From the NCBI GenBank assembly GCA_023375785.1, contig SZWC01018767.1, positions 6,669 to 49,142 of the forward strand: a stretch of 42,474 bases of DNA, written 5' to 3'. The translations under genes were made by a program, and so were the position numbers. This DNA is from Penium margaritaceum. Taxonomy: Eukaryota; Streptophyta; Zygnematophyceae; Desmidiales; Peniaceae. Shown piece after piece: positions 30,579 through 39,466 of this stretch (positions within the stretch are counted from its first letter, which is position 1; each line of letters begins with the position of its first letter). The notes under the pieces are model-generated. The model was not told where the DNA came from, searched no databases, and saw only the letters and a program-made list of their open reading frames with translations.

Positions 30579-31270
30579 TGTTGTCACCTCATCGGATGAA
30601 ACTAGCTCACACATTCCCTGGAGACAAACATAGAGCTTCAGAATGCCACATATTCTGAGAGATTACCTTTAAACTATGTTACACTCTTTTCCGAATTGAA
30701 CTACAACATCCTAGAGTCCTCACATTCACACGTCCATTCGAAAAAAGGTGTGGGAATTTGCATCCTTGCATTCATGGATCATGATGCACCAAATTTCAGA
30801 TTCACATAAACACAAACTTGATATAGCATAATCAACTTCCCTGACCCATTTTGTCACGTTTCCAAATGTTCCAACTTCTTCCACAAATTTGACAAAGGTC
30901 GGCCTCTTTTGTCCGGAAGGTGATCATGTTTTAAAAAAAAATCATGTAAATTTGTTCTTAATGCTAAAAACTTAGATAAAATCTCATATTGCTGACCAGC
31001 TTCCCCCCCCCCCCCGCACATCCCTATCGATGAGGTTCCTCAAATGGTCTAGTGACATGGCCACTGCACACCAATTAAACTACACAAAAAACAAAGACCT
31101 CAAATTTCCCTCATTTATATTCTTGTATGCATGTGCTTAACGTTGTCCGACACTTTTCCTCGAAATACACGTACTACAAAATGCAAGGTACCCAACAATC
31201 CCATCTTCCAAAGCATGTTTGATCTATATTTTTCTACTTGTGATTCATTATCATTCCCTATCGCGTAACA
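30579..31270 (+). repeat. Possible LTR (LTR-G), AT-rich
   Basis: It begins TGTTGTCACC and ends CGCGTAACA, followed one base later by TGGGTATTAGAGT (31272-31284), which resembles a primer-binding site. No partner LTR or element body is present. The interior has no gene, and a C homopolymer occurs near 31003-31016. The call rests only on the ends and the site after them. Confidence 0.35.
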
Positions 31271-31318
31271 CTGGGTATTAGAGTGGATAAGTGCTAGAGG
31301 GGCAACCTATGTTTCCAC

Positions 31319-32027
31319 TATTTGTGTGAGTGGCTTCCACCCGTCATGAGCGACGGCCAGGAGAGCAGCGGTACAAGAGAGCGCGACGATATGGCAGGCA
31401 TCCAGAGGATTCTGAGACGTCTCTAGCATCTGCGACTTGACTGGTGTGACACAGATGCCTGATGCAGACTCAGGTACAGCCGGAGCTCCGATGGGTGGTG
31501 ACTCCACCCACCAGCAGCTGCTAGACAGATGCCACAATGCCTCGGGTGCTTGTCGGGTTGGTCTCTAGTATTTTTTGCAGACTCTAGAGTTTTCTCGGTG
31601 AACTGGCTCTCGAGCCTGATTTGCATGTTTTGCATTTTCTGGCCACCAGTCGATGTCGGACTTGTGCATGTGACTAGTGTTGCGTTCGGCTCGAGATTCT
31701 GCATCTCTAGGTTCATACAGTGTTGCACTTGTGTACCTGTACGCAGAGTTACGGCCGAAACACTGGTTTTAGGCCGGGTTTTAAGACAAACTGACACTAT
31801 CGCGTGCAGCACCCGCTGTGCGCCGCGTCAGCTATTTATGCTGTGTGCTTGTCAGTTTTTATTTATCTCTGCAATTACATTTAATTTGAGCTTCCGGACA
31901 CTCTGTACGTGTCCCTGCCCAGACCCTTGTAGTTTCGTGCATGACTTGTGACTGTCATCACACACTGACTCAACGGTGACGCTTGGTTAACTGGCAAGCA
32001 GTTAGGAAGGTTCCAAGAAGTTTCTCT
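31319..32027 (+). repeat. Cop-C 5' LTR (Cop-A-related)
   Basis: It is related to the Cop-A LTR: TTTGCATGTTTTGCATTTTC, GTTACGGCCGAAACA, TTTTAGGCCGGGTTTTA and TGCGCCGCG occur in the same order as at 1600-1820, and the last part matches 11090-11196. The left boundary near 31319 is tentative. Confidence 0.65.
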
Positions 32028-32039
32028 TGGTATTAGAGC
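32028..32039 (+). promoter_or_regulatory. Cop-C primer-binding site
   Basis: TGGTATTAGAGC is one base from the initiator-Met tRNA site and is preceded by TTTCTCT as in Cop-A. Confidence 0.82.
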
Positions 32040-32084
32040 AAACGAACCACAGCTCATTGTGTTTTGCAGCAGAGACGCAACAAT

Positions 32085-32536
32085 AGCAACAATAGTGAGT
32101 GGTTGCATCGGCAGCCACCCATAGTAGTAGCAGCAAATCCTTGAGGGACCCACCACAACTACGTTATAGCGGAGCGGTGGAGGCAGCAGAGACAGCGGCA
32201 ACAGCTGCAAGCAACAACAGTCGTAGCAGTAGCGGTAGCGGGAAGTACATGCAGTGGGAGCGGCTACCGGCAACAGCCACGCCGAGCAACAGCAACAACA
32301 CCGGGTGGTAGTAGCAGCAGTGTCTGGCTACCAGCTTGTACACACAAAAGAGAGAGGAGAAGCAGCTTGCAAGAGCAGCTTGCAGCTGCGGCTACGAGCA
32401 GTGGCAGAACACAGCGACGGCAGTAGCTTGTAGCAGCGGCAACATCAGTAGCGAGCAGCAACGCAGCAGTAGCGTAACAGCAGCGACGGAGGTTAGAAGC
32501 CACAGCAAAAGATGTAACAGTAGCAACAGCAGCTAG
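32085..32536 (+). repeat. Cop-C leader, first AGC/AAC tract
   Basis: Imperfect AGC, AAC and GCGG triplets. The phrase GCAGCAGTGTCTGGCTACCA then GCTTGTACACA corresponds to Cop-A 11427-11456. The tract is cut at GCTAG by the solo LTR and resumes at 33555. Confidence 0.72.
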
Positions 32537-33549
32537 TGTTGGAAAATCTTCTCCTCCGCATGCCCAAGTGCGGCGCCGGGAGGCACCGCACTTGGGCATG
32601 CGGAGGGACAATTGTTTGCTCGACGAGCCGCCAGAAAGTGTTAACCTCGCTTCGGCGGATCTGGCGACTCGAGTATTGCTCGTATCCTACAATGGAGGAC
32701 TGCCCCTGAAAGTTGATGAGTCGTTGAATCCGGTGGAAGTTGTTTTGCTGGAATCAGACAAGGATCGAGGGAGATATGGCATTCCAAAGTTGGGGTATGC
32801 ACAGCGGCTCTGGGAGCCAGCTCCGACTCGAAATCCGGTCGATAATCGACCGGACCGAGTAACAAAAATACCATCTGGAGAAATTGCTCCGATAGGCCTG
32901 CCGCGACGTCCGGTGGATGATCCACCTGATCCGTCGGATCATCCACCGGATCCAGTAGTGCAGGTTGTTACTGAGGGACTTAACCAAAAACTTGGCTCGG
33001 CGTCCGAAACTCAGTATTACATTTTGTTACTCTAGGACTTAGTCAAAATTCTGACTGCAGGTTCGCGGACAGGTTTTGAACCTCGTCACACCCCATCACC
33101 AAACGCGACCCAAAAGTGGGGAGGGTGCGTGGAAACAGTGCAGGAGGCCCCCATACCATGTGCAATGGGATATGCGCCCTGGGAAAGCCGCTTCGCAGGT
33201 GAAGGAAGGCGCCACGACGAGTGGTGGCGTCAGGCTTCTGTGGTGGGTGAGACCTGTGCTTCGGCAAGCATAACTTGGGCTACGCTTGGCCGATTCGCGC
33301 GTAATTTGGTGCGTTGGAAAGCTCATGACTAGCCCTATTCATGTTGTGAGCATGTCTATGTTAACAAAACTAACGCAAAACGACGTTATTCCCTTCGCAA
33401 ACTGACTGTCTCTAAATTCCTGCTCACATAGCCTGAGGCGACCAAAAAGCTCACGCTCAGTCTCAGATTCGCCCAAAACAGTAGACGTGAACCAATGAAT
33501 TCTATCAGACCAATGTCAGGCCCACATCCACGCGGTTTCCATCCTGACA
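32537..33549 (+). mobile_element. Solo LTR (1,013 bp) inserted in the Cop-C leader
   Basis: It begins TGTTGGAAAATC and ends CATCCTGACA, flanked by an exact 5-bp duplication GCTAG (32532-32536 and 33550-33554). Removing it joins two AGC-triplet tracts. There is no primer-binding site, gene or second LTR, so it is the product of recombination between two LTRs. The 155-codon frame inside (32568-33035) has no known domain. Orientation is given by the TGTTGG start. Confidence 0.82.
32553..32606. other. Perfect 21-bp inverted repeat in the solo LTR
   Basis: Arms 32553-32573 and 32586-32606 are exact complements (starting CCTCCGCATGCCC) with a 12-nt loop. Two further inverted repeats lie at 32835-32853 (CCGGTCGAT-A-ATCGACCGG) and 32910-32949 (CCGGTGGATGATCC/GGATCATCCACCGG). 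Such a dense set near an LTR start may form RNA hairpins. Confidence 0.7.
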
Positions 33550-33554
33550 GCTAG

Positions 33555-34150
33555 CAGTTGTAGCAGCAACAGCGTAGGGTAGTAGCCACAACAATAATTG
33601 GAGTAGCAGTAGCAGCGAGCAGCAGGCACAAAGGCAGCAACAGGAGCAGTGGTGGCGGCGGCAAGCACCTGGAACGTACCACGACAGCTCGACACAAGCG
33701 CAATAGCAGAAGTATCAGCCCGCACAGTAAAGGCAGCCGCAGCGTGAGCAGCTACCCCTGTCGCTCGTTAGCAGCACAAAGCTGCCCCTCATCTTCGCGT
33801 TGCAAGCGAGCTCGCCCACAGGCGAGCTTGACGAGCTTGCCAAGCGAGCTCTTTCGACGAGGCCGCTCGAGGCAAGAGTCGTGCCAGACAGAGGAAAAAG
33901 AAGGAGGACAGGGGGGTCCTCGAGTGGGCATTCAAGAAAGACCTATAGAAGGAGTATCCCACTCGCGCCGAGCGTATGGTGAACCAAAAAGAGGGGGATG
34001 TGCCTCCTACTCCCGTTGACTTTGGGAAGTGAGTTTTTTTTTTTTTTGTTATTTTACCTTTTAGTGTGGCTTGAGGCCACCATTGTCGGCTGACAACAGG
34101 AACTGCTGTAGCAGAAGCCACCGCAAGAGTCACAGCAGTAGCAGCAGTAG
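33555..34150 (+). repeat. Cop-C leader, second part
   Basis: AGC/AGT triplets continue (33555-33740 and 34090-34150). They surround GC-rich inverted repeats such as AGCTCGCC/GGCGAGCT (about 33808-33828) and CGAGTGGG/CCCACTCG (33921-33928 and 33958-33965), and a T-run at 34034-34046. It corresponds in position to the hairpins of Cop-A and Cop-B. Confidence 0.6.
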
Positions 34151-34662
34151 TGAAGGTGGCTTGAGGCCACAGCCATCGGGTATCGACAACACCCGGTGTA
34201 GTTTCATCGGCACCGAAGGAGACTTGAGGTCGCACGTTGCAATAGTTGTGCCATTGCCTCCGTGTGGCAGTAGTGCAACATTGTAACAACACATTATGGC
34301 TGAGGTTGTGGCCGTGATTGACGACATCGTATCCCGTATGAGAGACGTTGTTGCATTCGTATCCCTCTCCGTGGTGCTTTGCGCCACCGGGATCGAGTGT
34401 GCAGGACTATCATCCATGTTAAGCTCTCGACATGAGCTACAGAGGATGACCGTGGGCGTTGCAAGCGTCGTCATCTGCGCATGAGCCTCAGTTGTGGCAG
34501 CCGCCATAGGCACAGTCGTCGATGCAACCGTGGCACACACCCCACTTGTCTTCAAGGTTTTTGTCCTACAACTGTCGAGATAGGTAGCATGGTTGGCGCC
34601 AGTGCCGACATCACCCTCCTGGGTGGCATCCTCCTTGGGTACGATCCTCTCCACCTCCTCCT

Positions 34663-35559
34663 TTGGTGGATATGTCACCGAGTGACGCCACAACGCTTCT
34701 GTGTGGAGATATGGCCACCCTACACATGGATGTCCGGAACCTCCACCGTATGGTCCAGCAGGTCCTTGACCACGTGACTTCCGAGCGAGCTGCCATCCCG
34801 CCGCTAATGTCACCTCCCACTTCATCTCCGTCCTCCTCACGATCCTACATCCCTTCCTCCAACAATGCTAGTATGCCAGATCTCTCTTCTACATCCATCG
34901 CCCTCTACTCCGTTGTGGAGGCTGTCGGCATCATACCGACGGACGGATCCTCAGCGCCTGGCCGTACCGCTCGTACTTGCACTCGTGCGCGGCGGCAAGC
35001 TGCTCTTCTTGCACATCGCGCGCAGGCAGCACCATTAGATGCAACTGTGGGAGGAGTCACATGCGACGGTACCCCCTCGTCCGCTGTCTTCGGCTTGGTC
35101 TGTGGAGTCCCCACGGCTTTTGTCGAGGTGTCAGTCATGGGGGGGATGGTTTGTCCACTGAAGAACGCGGTGGAGCTTGGCATTGGTGAGATTAATGCTG
35201 TGGAGCGCATGATGGTTAAGGCGGATGATGCTACATAGCAGGCTCGGATAGCATAGAGTTTGCCGGGTGGAGACGTCCGCCCCGATGGAGACTCTTTGTC
35301 AGATGAGGATTAGTCCGATGATCAGTCAAAGTCAGGGATGGAGATGGTGATTGTTGATGCCTTGGCAGATGATGTGATGACGGTCGATGCAGGAGTTGCA
35401 CCCGATGATGTGCGCGCTCCCGCATTAGCTGGTGTGGAGACGGCTGCCATGGTGCCAGAAGGAGCAGCAGGTGGAGCAGGTGATACAGATGCTGATGCTC
35501 GGCCCATAGCAAATGCCCTTGTGTTCTGGCAAATAGTGTTGGGCAGCCCGAGCAGGTGA
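34663..35559 (+). pseudogene. Cop-C protein, N-terminal half (unknown function)
   Basis: The open frame 34663-35238 (191 codons) continues in the same frame after stops to 35559. It has a likely helical start (MATLHMDVRNLHRMVQQVLD), a Ser/Pro-rich spacer, a basic patch (RTARTCTRARRQAALLAHRA) and a Val/Ala/Asp-rich part. I do not recognise a family, and no Gag, protease, integrase or RT motif is seen. A change to another frame near 35500-35559 links it to the second half. The strand is chosen because it follows the leader and ends before a polypurine tract. The minus-strand frame 34130-34840 is considered a shadow. Confidence 0.45.
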
Positions 35560-36782
35560 TGGACCGCCAGGACGAGGCAGATTTCCTATATGAAGACCAG
35601 TTGTCCAATGTCGAGTGGTCAAACGCAGGGTCGGAGGCGAACGTAGAGGCCTAGTGCGCTACCGTATTTGTAGTAGCCACGACGCGAGCACGAGATGGCC
35701 CCTCGGTGACAGCAGACGTCCGCATGTGCAACATACCAACAGTAGCATATGAGCTTGCACCAATCACCCCTGTAGGTGTGGCTGCCATGGTGGATGCAGA
35801 GCGAGCTGCGGACCTCTGATTTATCACTGCCCTGACCGGTGTTGCGGACTCCATGGTGGTTCAGGCAGATGACACAGCTACACATGTCCGAGCAACAGCT
35901 CCTATACCCAAGCGCCTGCACTCCACGGTCGTCGAGCAGGAGGCAGTGATGGCCCGAGAGGAGGAGCACGTGCAGAGTCTCATAGTCGAGCTCCGGAATG
36001 CTAGTAGCCGTTGTTACACTGCGGATGTTCCAGCCCGATGGACTGCCAAGGAGTGCGTGGAGGATGTGCACATGTGTCTAGAGACCGCTACGAGGTCTCT
36101 ACAGGATGCACGTTGGGGACGGGCGGATGTTCAACAACAGGTGGACGATTGGTTATGCACCAGGGATTGGGAGGAGCCCAAGGACGTTGTGCGGGCTCTT
36201 GATGACGACGACAATGTGGCAGGGGAAAATTCATTGAAGGATGCCGATGTCCGGCCAACATTTGATGGTCGAGTGACAGGTGTGTCACCAGCAGCCGGTA
36301 CCTCCACAGTTGCATCTCCTACAGATGTCGACGTGTTGTCTGGTGTTGACGCCCTGCCTGTAGCTAGTGACCAGGCGGCACTTGACCCGACGATTGACGT
36401 TGAGGACGCTAACTTGTGCGGCAAGCAGGCTCATCTACACTCCTTCCTACATGATGAGGCGACGAGGCTGCAGGAGGCTGTGGCTCGTGCCGATGCGCAC
36501 GCGATCGAGGTCCACCGTCAGGTTCGTTCCGCGTCTTACCGCCTACATGCCGCAGATGCAGCCAGCCAGCCAGCAGTCGCAGCACAACTCGACGAGTTGT
36601 ATACGCGTCTCGATCCTGTAGAGTTTGCATGGCGATGTGCAACTCAACAACTGGCACACATACAGCAGGTGATTATGTTGGAGGAGAGCCTCAATGCTGT
36701 AGCAGTCAGCTCAGCAGGTGATGATAGCACTGACGACTATGATAGCGACGACGATGACAGCGATGACGGCGCTCAGGGGTGA
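35559..36782 (+). pseudogene. Cop-C protein, C-terminal half with duplicated helical domain and acidic tail
   Basis: The open part 35853-36782 (309 codons) extends in frame to 35559 through a TAG and a TGA. Two stretches of about 75 residues look related: one around EEEHVQSLIVELRNASSRCY to RWGRADVQQQVDDW, the other around RADAHAIEVHRQVRSASYRL to FAWRCATQQLAHIQQV. Both are Ala/Arg-rich with helical spacing. An Asp/Ala/Thr-rich linker joins them, and the protein ends in an acidic tail (DDSTDDYDSDDDDSDDGAQG) and TGA. No known family is recognised. It ends about 150 bp before the polypurine tract, where RNase H would normally be. A structural Gag-like role is possible but unproven. Confidence 0.5.
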
Positions 36783-36932
36783 GGCTATGTGGGAGCACAT
36801 CCCACCAGCATCGTAATCACCCTTGCTATTGAAGTGCAGGGGCATGTAGCCATGGGGGAGCCGTGCTCCCTCCTCAGGGATTGTGTTCAAAGGAGCCATC
36901 AGCTTTGCTCGTGATGTCCGCCTCTGCAGCCC

Positions 36933-36940
36933 AGGGGGAG
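36933..36940 (+). promoter_or_regulatory. Cop-C polypurine tract
   Basis: AGGGGGAG directly precedes TGTTGG at 36941, as in Cop-B. Confidence 0.75.
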
Positions 36941-37350
36941 TGTTGGTGTGTGGGCTTTGGCCTGACACCATTATGAGGACAACAAGGTTACTTGGGGTGT
37001 GGCACGATGCTTTGGTCAAGGTTGTGCTGGTTGAGACTCGCGCACCTCGTGAGTTCTACCGGTGTGACACAAAGACCCATTGCCTCCATGTGTTGTGTAT
37101 GTTCCATGCAAGGTGTGGTCGAGACCCGGACACCCGGAGACATTTATTGGGGCCACGAGGAGACCTTGTTTCTAGGTACCTCTTGCACAATTTTTGACGC
37201 ATAGGTGTGTGATTGACTTCTTACATGGTCAAGACCTTGGCACTTGGTGTAGGTAGCCACGAATGCTATGCAAGCAAGCAAGCAAGTGGCAAGCGACGGG
37301 ACGAGCCATGGATCGGGGGCAAAACTCAAAAACTAGTAGGATCTAGTAGT
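36941..37350 (+). repeat. Cop-C 3' LTR, probably interrupted by Cop-E
   Basis: It begins TGTTGGTGTGTGGGCTTTGG after the polypurine tract. The end is not defined: minus-strand Cop-E LTR sequence is met by about 37352. A short AAGC run (37270-37284) is included. No gene is seen in it. Confidence 0.5.
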
Positions 37351-37439
37351 TGAGACACAAGTTCACAAGTAACAAGTGAGCGAGGTGGTGAGAGCCAGTT
37401 GACCGGGCCACCCACGCGAAGCACTCGTCGTGGGGCCCG

Positions 37440-37475
37440 GCCGCGACCCAGGGATCGAACCGGACCCTAGAGCGA
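37440..37475 (-). other. Pol III B-box-like sequence in the Cop-E LTR
   Basis: The minus strand reads GGTTCGATCCC within CCGGTTCGATCCCTGGGTCG, an exact match to the B-box GGTTCGANNCC. A clear A-box is not found at the usual distance upstream, so neither a tRNA gene nor a SINE is called. It may be a SINE fragment or chance. Confidence 0.25.
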
Positions 37476-37778
37476 GCGAGCTCTAGGCGGTTTCTCACAC
37501 GCCGGCACAAACCGGGCGTGTGGTCCCAAGGGATCAACAACCCGGTTCACCACTCTAGGAGCATGCAAGTATTCAATCAACTAACAGGCATGCAATCCTA
37601 CAAATTCTATCCCTCATTTTGGCACGTGAAGTTATCACTAAACTAGGGCTCGTGACAAGACTGGTGCTGAAGTCACCACTTGGCAGCTTGATGATGGCAC
37701 CACCACTGTGCACGTCATGCTGTGTCACAGTCTTGCACCAGGGAGCCTCAGTCCAGTTCAATCACCTGCAGTAATGAA

Positions 37779-37793
37779 GTGTGTGTGTGTGTG
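37779..37793. repeat. GT microsatellite
   Basis: GTGTGTGTGTGTGTG, a short simple repeat inside the Cop-E LTR. Confidence 0.85.
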
Positions 37794-37840
37794 CATGGAG
37801 ACAAGAGGGCACTCGCGTGTGTTTGTGACAATAACCAACA

Positions 37841-37849
37841 CTCCCCCAT
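37841..37849 (-). promoter_or_regulatory. Cop-E polypurine tract
   Basis: Minus-strand ATGGGGGAG immediately precedes TGTTGG, identical to the Cop-B tract. Confidence 0.85.
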
Positions 37850-37915
37850 GACCCACAGACGAACAGGCCATACACACACAGAACACAGGACGACGAGAAC
37901 ATCACAGGATTCACG

Positions 37916-38490
37916 TCAACCAGGGGCATCACGAGGACGCACCAAGCCAACCGCATGCACGGCCGCTTTGAACATTCCACTACTGAGCGCTTTGGTGAGA
38001 AAGTCTGCAGGCTGTTGACGAGTGTCGACCCAGACAACCTGAACTTCTCCAGCTGCAATGCGCTCGCGTACAAAGTGATGCTCAATGTTGATGTGCTTAG
38101 TGCGAGAGTGATGCATGCCATCGTGCTCAGAAATCGCCTTTGCACTCTGGTTGTCACAGCGCAGGGTGATGCAATGAATGGGAACACGCAACTACTACAA
38201 CAGGCGGGACAGCCAAACACTCTCACACGTACCTGCGCCCAGTGCCACGTACTCTACTTCACTGGAGCTTCTGGCAACACAGCCCTGTTTTCCACTCTTC
38301 CAAGAGATAGCAGTCCCTCTGACGAAGAAGATGTAACCAGTGCGGCTGTGAGCATCTGTGTCATGTGTCCAATCACTGTCTGTGTCGCCGTCAATGACTA
38401 CTGAGGACTGAGCACGGTAGCAGAGTCCTATGCGTGCGATGGAAAACGCGTAGCGGACAACGCGTAGTGCGGCCTCGAGATGCTTCTGTC
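37916..38490 (-). pseudogene. pol: Cop-E RNase H
   Basis: The C-terminal open part (37916-38191) reads CDNQSAKAISEHDGMHHSRT, KHINIEHHFVRERIAAGEVQ and QPADFLTKALSSGMFK, typical of copia RNase H. Upstream (about 38190-38420) the minus strand gives DGDTDSDWTHDTDAHSRTGY, FFVRGTAISWKSGKQGCVAR and SSSEVEYVALGAGTCESVWL, in the same frame but with TAG stops (for example two after SRLL). Catalytic Asp and Glu positions are recognisable. A frame break near 38490 separates it from RT. Confidence 0.83.
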
Positions 38491-38497
38491 AAGGCTG

Positions 38498-39379
38498 CTA
38501 GGAGAACTGGGCAAGGAAATTGACCGCGAAGGCCACGTCCGTCCTAGTGTTAGTGGCGAGGTACATGAGAGAGCCGATTACACTGAGGTAGTCGGTGACG
38601 TCGACAGACTCCCCCAGCTGCACTGAGCCCAGTGAATTTAGTAGACGCTGACCTGCTGGAGTCATTGGTGTGGACGCGGTGGGGATGTCTGCAAGCAAAG
38701 GGGCAAAGCGCTCCCCCGGTGTGCGTATGTACGCAGCCTGGTGCACATGCAGGGTGCGACGCTGACGATCACGCTCAAGCTCCATCCCCAAAAACACCCG
38801 AGTAGGACCTAGATCCTTCATCTTGTACGCAGACTGCAGCAGGTTTTTCACTAACTGGACAGCTGCTGGGCTGGGTGAGGCAATGAGCAGGTCATCAACG
38901 TAGACCAACACCGCCACGAACGGCTCTGAGGGGGCGCTCAAGAAGAGCGCTGGATCAACCGTGCTGCGAAGGTAACCTCCCCGCTCGAGAGTCGAGGAGA
39001 TCTCCATGTTCCAACACCGCGGTGACTGCTTGAGCCCATAAAGGGCTTTGCGCAGTCGCCAGACCTTGCTTGTACCATCGGTGAAGCCCGGGGGCTGTAT
39101 CATGTAGATTTCTTCATCGAGCTTCCGATGTAGGAAGGCGTTGTTGACATCCATCTGCTCCAGTTCCCAGTCGTGCTGGGCGACGAGACTCAAAAGTGCT
39201 CGAGCAGTGGTGTATCTCCCGACCGGCGCAAAGGTCTCATCAAAGTCAACGCCGGGAATCTGGGAGAACCCCTTAGCTGTGAGGCGTGCCTTGTACCGGT
39301 CGACAGTTCCATCAGGCTTCGGCTTACGCCGAAGAACCCATCGGGCGGAGACTGCCTTGCGACCTGCAGGTAGATCCAC
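38498..39379 (-). CDS. pol: Cop-E reverse transcriptase (open, 293 codons)
   Basis: An uninterrupted copia RT domain, part of a larger polyprotein; the Met at 39379 is simply the first internal Met. Motifs in order: VSARWVLRRKPKPDGTVDRY, KARLTAKGFSQIPGVDFDET, WELEQMDVNNAFLHRKLDEE, VWRLRKALYGLKQSPRCWNM, the catalytic LVYVDDLLIASPS, MKDLGPTRVFLGMELERDRQ, DYLSVIGSLMYLATNTRTDV and AFAVNFLAQFS. All key residues including both YVDD Asp are intact. It copies element RNA to cDNA inside the particle. It ends at TAG 38498-38500 where the polyprotein should run on to RNase H. The upstream frame is the same, with TAG at 39437 and 39467. Confidence 0.9.
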   Translation of the reverse strand: MDLPAGRKAVSARWVLRRKPKPDGTVDRYKARLTAKGFSQIPGVDFDETFAPVGRYTTARALLSLVAQHDWELEQMDVNNAFLHRKLDEEIYMIQPPGFTDGTSKVWRLRKALYGLKQSPRCWNMEISSTLERGGYLRSTVDPALFLSAPSEPFVAVLVYVDDLLIASPSPAAVQLVKNLLQSAYKMKDLGPTRVFLGMELERDRQRRTLHVHQAAYIRTPGERFAPLLADIPTASTPMTPAGQRLLNSLGSVQLGESVDVTDYLSVIGSLMYLATNTRTDVAFAVNFLAQFS

Positions 39380-39466
39380 GAGCTCAAAGACTCCATGGTC
39401 TTGGAGGGCTGTGAGCTCCTCCTGTATGGCCTTCTCCTAGAGGGCAGCGTCTGCTGCCTCACGAGC

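Larger units (their letters stand above)
31319..37350 (+). mobile_element. Cop-C: non-autonomous LTR element carrying an unfamiliar protein
   Basis: The order is Cop-A-like LTR (to 32027), primer-binding site, AGC-triplet leader (interrupted by a solo LTR), a broken coding region of about 2.1 kb with no gag, protease, integrase or RT motif, a polypurine tract and a TGTTGG LTR start at 36941. LTR, primer site and leader are clearly related to Cop-A, but the coding region is not. The two LTRs resemble each other only weakly by eye (for example a shared GTGTGACACA block), so either the unit is very old or its ends come from different elements. Confidence 0.55.
37352..37840 (-). repeat. Cop-E 3' LTR
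   Basis: On the minus strand it starts TGTTGGTTATTGTCACAAAC right after the polypurine tract. The far end is placed at CTTGTGTCTCA (plus TGAGACACAAG at 37352), a guess from the CA rule, because the partner LTR is outside the window. It contains a GT microsatellite (37779-37793) and a tRNA B-box-like sequence. Confidence 0.6.

Noticed and set aside
34130..34840. 236-codon minus-strand open frame at the Cop-C coding start
   Set aside because: It has no domain, ends in poly-Leu from the triplet tract, and opposes the leader and polypurine tract orientation. Kept in mind because the plus-strand gene is itself unknown.
37440..37475. tRNA gene or SINE on the minus strand
   Set aside because: Only a B-box match is present. 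There is no A-box at the right distance and no cloverleaf.
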